The position numbers and the translations under genes were made by a program. A stretch of DNA of 64,000 nt from Teleogryllus oceanicus. Lineage: Eukaryota; Arthropoda; Insecta; Orthoptera; Gryllidae. The notes below the pieces were generated by a model. It saw nothing but the letters and a program-made list of their open reading frames with translations, had not been told where the DNA came from and searched no databases. Below, piece after piece: positions 1 to 9,400 of this stretch (positions are counted from its first letter, which is position 1; the number at the start of each line of letters is the position of its first letter). The stretch spans positions 169,073,840 to 169,137,839 of the forward strand of contig CAXIVR010000003.1 of NCBI GenBank assembly GCA_964035755.1, in the 5' to 3' direction.

Positions 1-405
1 AGCAAGTGGGATTTTCTCAATCCAGCTATCTCCCACCAGCGGGGCAACGTTCCCGCCAGGACAAGCTCTAAGCTCCCGATTGGTCTCCCGGCATGTGTGG
101 AAGTGTAGTGCATGTCAGTAAGTGTGTAAATAAGGTGTGAGAGTACGACAAGGAAAGGAAGGAAAGATTGTGCTGGTCCAGGGCCCCGTTTCTTAGGATA
201 CTGGTCCTGCATTTGCCTAGTACTAAATGGAGAAACCACAGAAACTACCGATCAGACCAGCCGGTCGCTAGAATTCTCCTATAGACAGTGACTGAGCTCT
301 ACCTAACTGTTTAACTAGAGTCGACAATCCTTCCCACCATAGGGATTCGGACCTAGGGTCTCCGGTAAGAGGAACTGGCATCAGTTCATTGACTCTTATT
401 CCGTT
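1..405 (-). mobile_element. tRNA-derived SINE (family SINE-A), copy 1
   Basis: Read on the minus strand this has the SINE-A layout. A tRNA-like head lies near 340-405 with a B-box-like segment close to 345-357. A body follows, containing the core block that includes a diverged form of AGGCGAATGCCGG near 210-225. Next come a purine-rich stretch near 150-170 (pyrimidine-rich on the element strand) and a 3' part matching the other copies (CAAGCTCTAAGCTCC near 60-80). It lies in the clean part of the window, so it is the best copy for consensus building. Its 3' tail is cut by the window edge. The A box is diverged, so this copy is probably inactive. Confidence 0.7.
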
Positions 406-605
406 GCGCCGTCATCTTTTCCCATTCCCCACCTCCCCTTCCGCCGCGCACTCATCTCATTTCCCTCCTCCCCCACATTCCGCAGCGTCCTCACCTCTTT
501 ATTCCCCTCCCCCTTTTTTTGTTGCGCACTCACCTCTTTATTTCCCTCCTCTCCTCATTCCGCAGCACCCTCAGCCACCAGCACCCGCAGCGCCCTGAGC
601 CACCT
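406..605. repeat. CT-rich minisatellite, block 1
   Basis: Imperfect tandem units of roughly 40 bp are built from the phrases CCGCAGCGCCCTCACC and TCTTTATTTCCCTCCTC. Related units recur at 1,868-2,190. The open frames here result from strand composition. The block runs directly into the CpG-rich segment to its right. Confidence 0.7.
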
Positions 606-1040
606 TTCCCGGTACAAGGTGGCAGAGACGGAGATCGGACATGGACAGGAGGAGCGAGTCGAAACGAATACAGACTTGGGTGTGGACGTGCAGCAGTTGA
701 AAGGCGGCGGAGCGCGGAGTGTGCGACGTGATGTAGGATTGCGGAGGAAGAAGGAGGGGGAATTTAAGGGGCGGGGCCGCGTCCCGCGGGCGCCGTGTCG
801 CGAGATAAGCGCGCAGGTGGCGCCCCACAAGGTCCCCAACGCAGACGCCGGCCGCGTCACAAACACATGCGCATCGCCACCTCGACGTTCTCCAGGCGAC
901 GCGGACGAAGCTGCGGCTACGAGCTCCGCCGACCTCCCGTTCTTCTTCTGGGGTGGGAGAAAAATGGGAGGAAGCAAGGTGGTGTTGAACGGAAGTGCGG
1001 TTTGTCTCCTCAGGATCTCGCAGATCTGATAATTCACAGA
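606..1040. promoter_or_regulatory. CpG-rich segment, possible promoter island
   Basis: This is a locally GC- and CpG-rich stretch in otherwise AT-rich sequence. It contains a GC-box-like GGGGCGGGGCC near 769-779 and an NRF1-like ATGCGCAT near 866-874. Overlapping open frames exist on both strands, but none has a recognisable domain or a convincing exon structure. It may be a promoter island of an unseen gene, or the GC-rich end of the adjoining minisatellite. No transcript evidence is available. Confidence 0.3.
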
Positions 1041-1867
1041 CAATAAAACACGTAGACGACAGCATTACAAATAATTGATGACATTTTAAGTGTTATCAGA
1101 GTTATTTTATTTAGTTATTAATTCCCATACAATATCAGTTGCCTGTCTATAAATAGCAATGAGATCTGATCCCAAAAGAACGTTCAAAATTTTATCAAAC
1201 TTATTACCGTTGACATTCTCCTCGTTTTATAAGTAAAGTTATATGCTGCGTAAAATAAACAAGTGTATTTATTTAGCGTGCGGATGTATCTCTTCTAAGA
1301 AGAATTCATCTCGATACACAATACGAGGAAAAAATACGATACCAGCTTACGTGAATGCGTTTGTACACTTGGCGCATCTCAGGGACGGCCAATGCTCCTA
1401 TCTCTTTTAGTCTCGGAATAATTGAGGAAATTGGTACAATGGGTAGGAAGCGTTGTGTGAGAATGATCTACTGAAATTCCAGTTGAATGTGTAGTCTATA
1501 ATGAGGAAGAAGACAAAAATGTGTGCTGGGCCCAAAGGCTTTCTTTTTTACTCGAACACATATTCCGATGCAAATTTACGTACTGCTCTTTCATTGTTTC
1601 CTTCCTCATATCAATACTCCCAACATCGTATGTCCACTGAATACAGCTATAACAAACTCCACATCCCGTCGCCATAATCTAACCACCCTCACTCTGGCAG
1701 ACCCACTCTGCTGACTTAGCCCATTCCACTATTCTCAACCAGCCACGCCGTCCCGACCTCCCCGGCCGCGGTCTATCCCAACCTATTCCGTCGGCGCTGC
1801 CTCACCGTTCCCCTCGCCGCCGTCTCCTACCCATCAGTCCGCAGAGTGTTTGACAATTTCTTTCCTT
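1041..1867. other. AT-rich spacer, no gene seen
   Basis: Mostly AT-rich unique-looking sequence that becomes more C-rich after about 1,600. No domain-bearing frame, RNA gene or clear repeat boundary is visible. Confidence 0.6.
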
Positions 1868-2190
1868 CCTACCTCTCATTCCGCAGCGCCCTCACCTCTT
1901 CATTCCCCTCCTCCCCTTCATTCCGCAACGCCCTTACCTCTTTATTTCCCTCTTCCCCCTCACCCAGCAGCCCCTGATCTCTTCATTTTTCCGCCCTTTA
2001 CCTCTTCATTCCCCTCCTCCCCCTTTATTCTACAGCGCCCTCACCTCTTTATATCCTCCTTCTTCTCATTTCGCGGCGCCTTACCTCTTATCCCCCCTCA
2101 TCCAGCAGCCTCTGATCTCTTCATTTCCCTCGTCCCCCTCATTCCGCAGAGCCTTCAGCTTTTCATTTCCACCCGCCGTCCCCACTCTCA
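1868..2190. repeat. CT-rich minisatellite, block 2
   Basis: About seven or eight imperfect units of about 40 bp are present, with the motif CATTCCGCAGCGCCCTCACC followed by a TTCATTCCCCTCC-type segment. This is the same unit family as the block at 406-605, so the two are related local arrays about 1.4 kb apart. Like the first block, it abuts a CpG-rich segment. Confidence 0.75.
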
Positions 2191-2430
2191 ATGTCGGACC
2201 CCGCCCCTTGTCGTGTACCGCCCTTCCCCCGCGGCGGCGCGGCGAGAGGCGCGTGAATATTTCAGCGCGTGAGCGATGCGCTTGGAGGCGGTGGGACGTC
2301 CTCGCGCCGTCCTCGCCGCCAGAGATTACTCTCGAGGACGCGGAATTCACTCGCGTGCAGTTCGCGGGCTCTAGAGAACGGTGCGTCTCGCTCGGCAACC
2401 ACGTCCGCTATGCACCAACAGTCCCTTCGA
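2191..2430. promoter_or_regulatory. CpG-rich segment, possible promoter island
   Basis: A short CpG-dense stretch includes GGACCCCGCCCC (a GC box on the minus strand) and GCGGCGGCGCGGCGAG. It follows the second CT minisatellite, as the segment at 606-1,040 follows the first. Open frames are short and unrecognisable. Promoter function is only an inference from composition. Confidence 0.25.
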
Positions 2431-3227
2431 TTTCGTCCGGCCTCTGCAATGCTTTGAATGTGGTATGTTGCAATATATCCGCGAACAAACAGGTGTGAAG
2501 AAAAAGAAACAATGTTTATTCCCAACGCTACGTCACCAACGGCTATTCTCTCCTTTATAGACGTTCTGAGCAAAAAATACATGCATCGAATGCAGAGTTA
2601 CAATTGTTACCCCCTCTTTTGGTATATCTATACCTCCCTTCTCTGAAACCTAGCACTTACTTGTTACTCTTTGAGCATTTCGCGGTCGAAAACTAGTTGG
2701 TTTGGAAAACTCGCTTATCTCAAGTTTTACAAACGATACGACCAGAAAATACCCGTTAAAATTATAATTTCTGAAAAGTAATTAATTCCAATTCTGATTT
2801 CTTAATAACAATGATGATATAGTGTATTTCCCAGACAGTGAATGTTATTGAAATGGTTTGATGATTTAATGATTATACCTTACGTGAAACGCATCTCTCA
2901 ATTTTATGTTACAAATATGTTAATTACATAATCCTCCAAATTGATGTAACATATTGAGAAGAGGAAGTTTTTGAAATATATTGTGTGAAATTACATCTTT
3001 GTAATTTGATATTAGTATACTATTCTGCAATAAACTTTGAACGAAGCAGAAACATATACATTTATTACTTTGTTTTTATAAAACTAAAATAGCATTGATG
3101 TTGTTCGAAATCATAATATTCACCCTTTGAAAACTATCGTTTTATTCATCTCTCCGTGAAATACTGTGAACGTACGATATCGACCAACAGGATCAACAAC
3201 TTCTGGTGCAAACCTTCTACATCCAGC
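2431..3227. other. AT-rich spacer, no gene seen
   Basis: Clean AT-rich sequence with many stop codons in all frames. Nothing beyond short T- and A-rich runs was recognised. Confidence 0.6.
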
Positions 3228-3384
3228 CCCTAAATTCTCATCACGTAAGCCATTCTCATCTACTCATCCATCCTGTAATAATCATACAAATTCTCCTTTT
3301 ACAGAGGAACATTTCACGTTTCAGTGCATGACGAACTCACGTAGGTTCGTAACAACCCCGGAGACATAAATCTCGAGACTTTAC
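3228..3384 (+). repeat. Diverged local repeat, copy 1
   Basis: This segment aligns by eye with 3,640-3,790. Shared landmarks in the same order are CCATTCTCA, ACTCAT, CCTGTAATAATCA, ACAAA.TCTCC, a GTTT-rich middle, CTCACGT, and a GGAGACAT or GGGACATC end. The copies are well diverged. It could be part of an old SINE or another dispersed element. No tRNA-like boxes are visible. Confidence 0.6.
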
Positions 3385-3639
3385 ATGAAGTTTAAATGGA
3401 GCGTAAATTTTTGTCATGTCCGTTTTGAAATATAAATGAATCGTAAGCGATGGATGGATGAACGCTCTACAGAATCCTTTTGGAAGATAGCGTTGTGAAG
3501 GTTCAAAATTTATTAATATAATTTACCAAAATATGAGATTTAAGCGAAGAGACACCAGCAAATAAACCTTCAGATGAAGTAACTATGCAGAATGCTATCA
3601 AACAACACGAGCCATTCTAATCCACCGAGATCAGAACTC

Positions 3640-3790
3640 TCATCCACACATACGCCATTCTCAACGACTCATACGCCCTGTAATAATCACACAAACTCTC
3701 CCTTTCCGGGCAGCGCTCCGCGTTTGAGCACCACTAACCCTCTCACGTGAGACCGTAACGCCTCCGGGACATCAACCGCGAGAAATTGGT
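3640..3790 (+). repeat. Diverged local repeat, copy 2
   Basis: Second copy of the repeat at 3,228-3,384, in the same orientation. CCTGTAATAATCACACAAA is the clearest shared block. This copy is more GC-rich in its right half and runs into the GC-rich region that follows. Confidence 0.6.
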
Positions 3791-4380
3791 ACCTGGGCGG
3801 AGAGAGCGGCGGCCAAATCACCGGCTTGACGGCGCCGGCGACTTAAGACGCGGCGCGTGGGTTGCAGTGGCTGTGGGGATGGCACCACACCCGCCGCCGC
3901 CGGCAGTAAAGCGCCCGGGATGGGGGCGCGCCGCCTCGGGAGACACTAACGGCATCCGGCTCCGGTGCGAGGATATTGACGGACGCCCGGGCCTAACGCC
4001 GCCTAATGACTGCCAGTTTACGCCGCCCCCGCCGCGACGAGTCAGCCGGGACCCCGCTCCACCCCCGCCCACTTGGGGGGTTTTGGGGAAAACGGAACGA
4101 CGTTCAGGCGTCTCCGTTTCTTTGTCTCCCTGCCTGAATTGTTTATGGATTTGGTGCTCTTAGTCTGTTTATCTTATCTAACCCCTTTCCTTTCGTTATG
4201 CCCGTTATTATCTCCAACCCTTGCACTCAATTCCAATACATTTCATTCGTTCATTACCTCTCTAGTCGTGGTCCATCATCAACGTTGCCTCATTCCCACA
4301 TTTTTAGTCGGGTTTAATTGCCCAAATTCTGCCTCTAATCACTACCGCCTAATCCTCTCACCCGCGGTCTCTGATTCGCT
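3791..4380. other. GC-rich then pyrimidine-rich segment, no supported gene
   Basis: 3,791-4,080 is CpG-rich; 4,081-4,380 is CT-rich. Several frames stay open because stop codons are rare. None shows a domain, and competing frames are open on both strands, so I do not call a CDS. Confidence 0.5.
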
Positions 4381-4965
4381 CGCCCTCTTGCTCGCCCTCT
4401 CGACTCTCGTCCATGGCTCGCGCCTCCCGGCCCCGCCCTCTCTGGCTCGCGCCCTCTGGCTCCCAGTTCTCTGGCCCCGCGCCCTCTGGCCGCGCCCTCG
4501 GCTCGCGCCCCTGGCTCCCGGGCCTCGGCTGCGCCCCCGGCCCCGCGCCCCGGCTCGCGCCCCCTGGCTCGCGCCCTCGGCTCGCGCCCCTGGCTCGCGC
4601 CCTCTGGCCCCGCGCCCTCGGCTCGCCCTCTGGGCCCCGCGCCCTCTGGCTCGCGCCCCGGCTCCCCTCTGGCTCGCGCCCTCTGCCCCGCCCTCTGGCT
4701 CGCGCCTCTGGCTCGCGCCCTCTGGCCCGCGCCCTCTGGCTCGCGCCCCCTGGCTCGCGCCCTCTGGCTCGCGCCCTCTGGCTCGCGCCCTCTGGCTCGC
4801 GCCCCTGGCTCGCGCCTCTGGCTCGCGCCCTCTGGCTCGCGCCCTCTGGCTCGCGCCCTCTGGCTCGCGCCCTCTGGCTCGCGCCCTCTCGCCCGCGCCC
4901 TCTCGATCGCCTCCTCTCGCTCGCGCCCTCTCGCCCGCCCTTTCCGATTTTTCTTTTCCTGTCCC
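4381..4965. repeat. 14-bp GC minisatellite (CTCTGGCTCGCGCC)n
   Basis: Tandem units of CTCTGGCTCGCGCC, with variants CCTGGCTCGCGCC and CCTCGGCTCGCGCC, run almost without a break. A 14-bp unit carries no frame-preserving selection, and long open frames appear in several frames and on both strands (Ala-Pro-Arg-rich or Arg-Gly-Glu-rich). They are artefacts of the array. The array is dense in CpG. Confidence 0.92.
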
Positions 4966-5396
4966 GTCTGCCTGGGTGCGATCGCTTTTGGGCACTTCCG
5001 GTTCCTCCAAGCTCTGCGACTTCTTCCCCTCCCCGCCTCCCGCCCCCTCTCGCTGCGTCACGCCGCCCCGCCACCTGACCTTGCCGGTCTATCGCGCCTC
5101 CGCCAACTTAACCCGGCGCTCTGGGAGCCTCGGGCACAACTTTGCAGCCACCCAAGTTCCGGCCTCTAAGTTCTTTGGCGGCGACGGCGGCGCTGAGGCG
5201 GCAACTGGGCCGAAGTATGCGGCGCGAAAGCCGAGGGGGAGGGGCGGAGAGGGAAGCGAGGAGGGGAGCGTGAATGGTAGTGGGGAGGAAAGTGTCGAGG
5301 GGAAGGGGGGAAGCGAGAGAGGCGGTTAAAGGAAGCGAGGAGACGTGGTGGTTTTGGCAGGAAGGAGCCACGAAGGAAACGGTGCGATATGCAGGG
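4966..5396. other. GC-rich linker between two minisatellites
   Basis: A CpG-rich segment changes from CT-rich to GA-rich near 5,220. Several frames are open but none is recognisable. It is best read as flanking sequence of the two arrays, possibly part of a single CpG island running from 3.8 to 6.4 kb. Confidence 0.45.
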
Positions 5397-5990
5397 TGGG
5401 GATAAGGGAGCGGGGATCGGGGGCGGGATCGGGGGGGGGATCGGGGGGATGGGGCGGGATCGGGCGGATCGGGCGGGATCAGGGGGGATCGGGCGGGGAT
5501 CGGGCGGGATCGGGCGGGATCGCGGGGATCGCGGGATCGGGGCGGGGATCGGGGCGGGGATCGGGGCGGGGATCGGGGCGGGGATCGGGGCGGGGATCGG
5601 GGCGGGGATCGGGGCGGGATCGGGGCGGGGATCGGGGCGGGGAGCGGGATCGGGGCGGATCGGGCGGGATCGGGGGGGATCGGGGCGGGGATCGCGGGAT
5701 CAGGAGGGGGGATCAGAGCGGGATCGGGGGGGGATCGGGCGGGATCGGGCGGGATCGGGCGGGGATCGGGGCGGGGATCGGGCGGGATCGGGCGGGATCA
5801 GGGGCGGGATGGGGGGGGGATCGGGCGGATCAGGCGGGGATCGGCGCGGGATCGGGGCGGGATCGGGGCGGGGGGGGCGGGAGCAGGGCGGGAGCGGGCG
5901 GGAGGGCGGGAGCGGGCGGGGAGCGGGGCGGGGAGCGGACGGGAGCGGGGGGGGGAGCGGGGCGGAGCGGGCGGAGCGTGGCGGGCCGCG
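5397..5990. repeat. G-rich minisatellite (GATCGGGGCGG)n
   Basis: A long array of GATCGGGGCGGG, GATCGGGCGG and GATCGGGGGG variants with units of 10-12 bp. It continues as GGAGCGGGCGG-type units to about 6,110. Four closely spaced G-runs recur all along the plus strand, the arrangement expected of G-quadruplex-forming DNA. The Gly-, Arg- and Asp-rich open frames in all three plus frames are by-products. Confidence 0.92.
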
Positions 5991-6200
5991 TGGGGGGGCG
6001 TGTGACGGGCGCGGGCGGGGCGTGGGGCGGCGCGTGGCGGGAGCGTGGCGGGAAGCGGGGCGGGGCGTGGCGGGGCGGACGGGAGCGTGGCGTGGAGGTG
6101 GGGGGGAGCGGGTGGAGGAGAGAAGAGGAGAGGAGGGGGGGAAAAGGAAGCAGTGCTTCCGCCTGCGCGCAGCCCGGCCGCGCGTGAGATGCGCCAAGTC
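5991..6200. repeat. Degenerate G-rich tail of the minisatellite
   Basis: GCGGGAGCG- and GGCGTGGCGG-type units with growing irregularity, ending in a GA-rich stretch (about 6,105-6,150) and a CpG-rich junction. Confidence 0.6.
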
Positions 6201-6311
6201 TAATCCGACCGGACAGAAAAAGCGGCTTACCGAATATTTCGTAGGGGCACAAAGACGGAATTCCGACGGGCTGCTTCCAGCCGATGCATATTTCCGAAGG
6301 CAGGGTCCGCG

Positions 6312-6418
6312 ATGGCTGCAGGACGAGGGCGGTCGGCCGGGGAGAAGATGCTTCAGGGCCGCGCCCTCCCCCGGGACGGAGGGCGGGCGGGGGAAGACGA
6401 CGGGTGCCGTCGTACGCG
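6312..6418 (+). CDS. Possible first coding exon (speculative)
   Basis: An ATG at 6,312 sits in a favourable context (CCGCGATGG) inside the CpG-rich region. It opens a frame that starts MAAGRGRSAGEK and stays open for 107 nt to a donor-like CG|GTGAGGGTGG at 6,419, where an unspliced frame would stop at once. This is the pattern of a CpG-island first exon. I see no downstream exon in the next 3 kb and no domain, and the composition is Gly/Arg-rich like its surroundings. A competing long frame (5,389-6,609) runs through the minisatellite and is probably fortuitous. Chance occurrence is quite possible. Confidence 0.2.
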
Positions 6419-6609
6419 GTGAGGGTGGGTTCCCAATGGCGGTGAATTATCACGAAATGGGAAAGAACAAGTTGAAGGAACGGATCACGAATTGTGAGGA
6501 GAGTAAAGATTTGCGAGACCGAACTGAGCTAAAACTGGTTAAGGAAAAATTGAACACTGTGGTGTCATCTACTGCAAAATATCAGGATAGGAATACGATA
6601 GAAAAGTAG

Positions 6610-7282
6610 TTTTTAAACCCGGGCCGGGAAAATTATTTTCATCGCGAATGAATACAGATAATTGTGATGAAGAAATAACCATGAAGTCATGAAATAAATA
6701 TAATTCTACCATTGAATAAATATGAGTTCTCCTCTAATAAAATAAAAACGCTCTCTAATGTTTGCTTTATTAAATGTTATGATCCTTCAGCCGGCGTAAG
6801 CTAAATCCTAAATATTACGAGGGGGTGCTGGAAGTGTCTGTAATATATATGAACGGCTTTAAACGTGATTTATATAACCCGATGGTCAAATCGCTTAGAC
6901 AGTGGAAGGAAGGCTTTGCTTGCAACGCGGACTGCGAACCAGCAGAGGGCCGAGTGCAGGGGTGACTCTTTCTAAAGCCGTCAGGACGGGAAATCCTCAA
7001 TGGCGGAGAATTTCGTGGAGCTGATATGAACATGTCGAAGGCAGAGATTGCTCAAACTGTGAGAAGAGAGATGTGAAATTTTTTTTAGGCAAGCTGAGCT
7101 AGATGAGACGAAAATAGCTGTGTATTAAGCCTGCATTTTCGCTATGTATCGCATCGCTAGTATATAGTTGTGAATTGCGTGAAGTAGGAATCTCATAAGA
7201 TTACGATTTTAAACAAATAAATGAAATAATTTACATCAAATATTTTGAAATGTTAAATGTTCACAGCATTGATCGTCTTCCT
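6610..7282. other. AT-rich spacer, no gene seen
   Basis: AT-rich sequence with a mildly GC-richer patch around 6,880-7,010. No domain or repeat structure was recognised. If 6,312-6,418 is an exon, this would be intron. Confidence 0.5.
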
Positions 7283-7410
7283 ATATTTCGGCCTTAAGCC
7301 GCCATCCTGATTGAGGTTTTTCTGGGTTTACTCAATCGATTAAGGCGTATGCCGGGATGGTTCCTAGTATTGCATTCCAGACGTAAATGTAAATATACAC
7401 CCTGTCTTTT
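7283..7410 (+). mobile_element. SINE core fragment, left half
   Basis: Contains GGTTTTTCTGGGTTTACTCA followed by AAGGCGTATGCCGGGATGG. This corresponds to the core block CTGGGTTTTCCGATCAACCC plus AGGCGAATGCCGG in the SINE-A copies of this window. The head is missing or unrecognisable. Its likely right half lies beyond the inverted-repeat element at 7,418-7,694. Confidence 0.5.
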
Positions 7411-7417
7411 ATTGTTC

Positions 7418-7694
7418 ACAGTTGAGGCATATCGGGTAATGACAACTGACATTTCGGGCGAATTTAGAATTATTGATTCTAAGTGGAATAAGTAGGAGCT
7501 CTTTTTTATCTCATTTTTTAATAACGTTCTTATATCTGTCTTTCCATTTGCAAAATTTCAAGAATAAACAAAATTGACAATAAATTAATTTGGCTCGTCA
7601 GATAAATTAATGTAGATGGTAGCCATAAATTGATTTTTTCCTTTGCGACATGAAATGTAAGTTAATATTAATTACATCCGAACGCCTCAACTGT
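7418..7694. mobile_element. Possible small inverted-repeat transposon (MITE-like)
   Basis: ACAGTTGAGGC at 7,418-7,428 is matched by its exact reverse complement GCCTCAACTGT at 7,684-7,694. Similarity extends a few bases inward (CATATCGGG versus CGTTCGGAT). The enclosed 255 bp is AT-rich and non-coding, as in MITEs. No clear target-site duplication is visible, so family assignment is not possible. It appears to separate two halves of a SINE-like sequence, which supports an insertion. The ends could also be a chance 11-bp match. Confidence 0.4.
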
Positions 7695-7800
7695 AATTTT
7701 GAAATTGTAAATTCATGAAAGTGGTTAGGCGGAAGATTGAGCCTCAAGACCTGACCTCGCCAAATAAAGACAATTATTATTATATTTATCTAAAATAAAT
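7695..7800 (+). mobile_element. SINE fragment, probable right half with ATT-rich tail
   Basis: Contains GGTTAGGCGGAAG and CAAGACCTGACCTCGCCAAA, ending in AATTATTATTATAT, a simple-repeat tail typical of a SINE or LINE 3' end. It is proposed to be the continuation of 7,283-7,410, displaced by the 277-bp insertion. Confidence 0.35.
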
Positions 7801-8617
7801 ATTTAATTCTGAATTTAAGTAAGATGTTGTCTATCTAAATGAACATGCTTCTGTAGACTGCACTATAGTCTGAGTAAAAGTGTCTTGTCTAGAAGTTTCT
7901 ACCACGTTCTTCCTAAGCCATTCACAATATTTCATTCCTAGAAAGTGAATCTCTATCATTTAATTTGTTTGTATTACTATTTGCAAGTAATGCAAAATAT
8001 TCAAATGAATGTTTGGTCACAATCGAATGACAAAAGTGAACAATTGATCCATAGATGTCTTTTTTTTAAATTTTGTTCAATATAATTATAAATATTCAAA
8101 GAAAGAGTATTTGGTAGAATATATAGAACTTCTTGTCAATTTGGACTATCTATCTGTTGTTCCTATCTTAAGTTAGGTTGGTAATATACTCGCCATTTCC
8201 TATGAAATCGGTGGTGTGGGCGCAGAACATGGAGTTGGTTTATCTCCATCATGAAATATTTGTCCCATCAAACCGGGTCATAAAACTGAAATTCAAGTAT
8301 CTAATAAAATTAAAATGTTGATTATTTTATTATCTCCGTGTATGCGTCTCGTCTTTTCTTAATTTAACCAGCAACTGTCTATTGAAAAAAGTAAAGCAAT
8401 CAGATGTCATGGATAGAGTGAAATGTTTCGGCGAAATGTTGACGGCGAAGACAACAGCCACGAGCAAACTGACGGTATAGCTGGAGGTCTGTTGTGAAAT
8501 GAGTTACGACCACCCAACATCGTTTCAGGGACGCGATTTCCATCGCGCTAGCACCTGTGACAGCTAGCACTCCGCGTAATACTTGGCACATAGTAAAGAG
8601 AATTCAGCACATCACTG
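7801..8617. other. AT-rich spacer, no gene seen
   Basis: Clean AT-rich sequence. A 63-codon minus-strand frame at 8,400-8,591 has no recognisable domain. Confidence 0.55.
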
Positions 8618-8935
8618 GCGGATTTGGTGGTATAACGGTTAGCCGGACTGTTGTACCCGAGCTTGGTTCAAACCGATCGAAGCCGTGATTTTAGGGCGAA
8701 AAATCCCTCGTACGCCTTCCTTCGAGGGAGTAACGCCGGCTGCTCCATGTAGTAGATTTACTGCATGTAAAAGCTCCTCAAGCCTAAAAGAAGCCTCTGA
8801 GCAAAATTGAGATCCCCTGTTTCGTCGCCAAGATAATACCTCCTTTCTCCGCTAGGTGGTGAAAGGAGCGTAACGAAATTTACGTGGTTAGACGTAGAGG
8901 GGCCTGATGGCCGGCTAAACTAAACTAAACTATAA
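8618..8935 (+). mobile_element. tRNA-derived SINE (family SINE-B)
   Basis: The head reads as a tRNA-like promoter. TGGTATAACGGTTAGCC near 8,629 is an A-box region like those of tRNAs with a TGGT start. GGTTCAAACCG near 8,664 is a B box (consensus GGTTCRANYCC). A body of about 200 bp follows. The 3' end is GGCCTGATGGCCGG plus three copies of CTAAA (8,908-8,935). Sequence is intact and in the clean part of the window. The body differs from SINE-A, so this is a separate family. No target-site duplication was identified by eye. Confidence 0.8.
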
Positions 8936-9400
8936 TGGAGGCTATACTTTTTGCCCCTCGTCTTCAACCGAGGACCCATGTGCCTTCTCAGTCGATCACT
9001 TCTACGCTTTAGTCAAAATCTGCGCTATAAACGTATCTCTCCTTAATCAGTAGAACACACTCAAGGTGCAAACAACCACCTCCTGGCGCCGCCCACCACC
9101 CATGGCACCGCCGGCGATCGAAGGCGAAGCGTGCTGGCGGCGACGAGACAAATGGAAGCCCTCACCCGCCGTAATTGGTCCATGAATACTGCAGCACGCC
9201 GTTCTTCTTCCCTTCCGCCTCGGCGCGCTTATCGACCTCGGGGCTCAAACCGGACCTCCTCGCCAAGTCCGGCGCTTCCTTCGATCGGAAAGTAACTCGG
9301 TTTCGCTGAAAGAATCGCATCTCCGTGCATTGGCTGCCGCGCGTCGCAAACGCGAGCGATCGCAGAAGAAACAATACTCGTAGCTACTCTTTCCCCTCTT
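8936..9400. other. Moderately GC-rich segment, no supported gene
   Basis: 9,070-9,380 is CpG-rich with overlapping short minus-strand frames (60-95 codons) of no recognisable family. It could be an exon or island of an unseen gene. Composition alone does not decide. Confidence 0.35.

Noticed and set aside
268..335. Cloning-vector polylinker (GAATTC, CCTATAGACAGTGACTGAGC and GTCGAC close together)
   Set aside because: The T7-like match is imperfect, and the segment lies inside a SINE-A copy where restriction sites can occur by chance.
4073..5329. 418-codon open frame rich in Ala, Pro, Arg and Leu
   Set aside because: It runs through the 14-bp minisatellite. Frames of similar length are open on the other strand, and no domain is visible.
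5389..6609. 406-codon Gly/Arg-rich open frame ending in a Lys/Glu-rich segment
   Set aside because: Most of it is the GATCGGGGCGG array. The final 60 residues look more normal but have no recognisable domain and would need transcription through the array.
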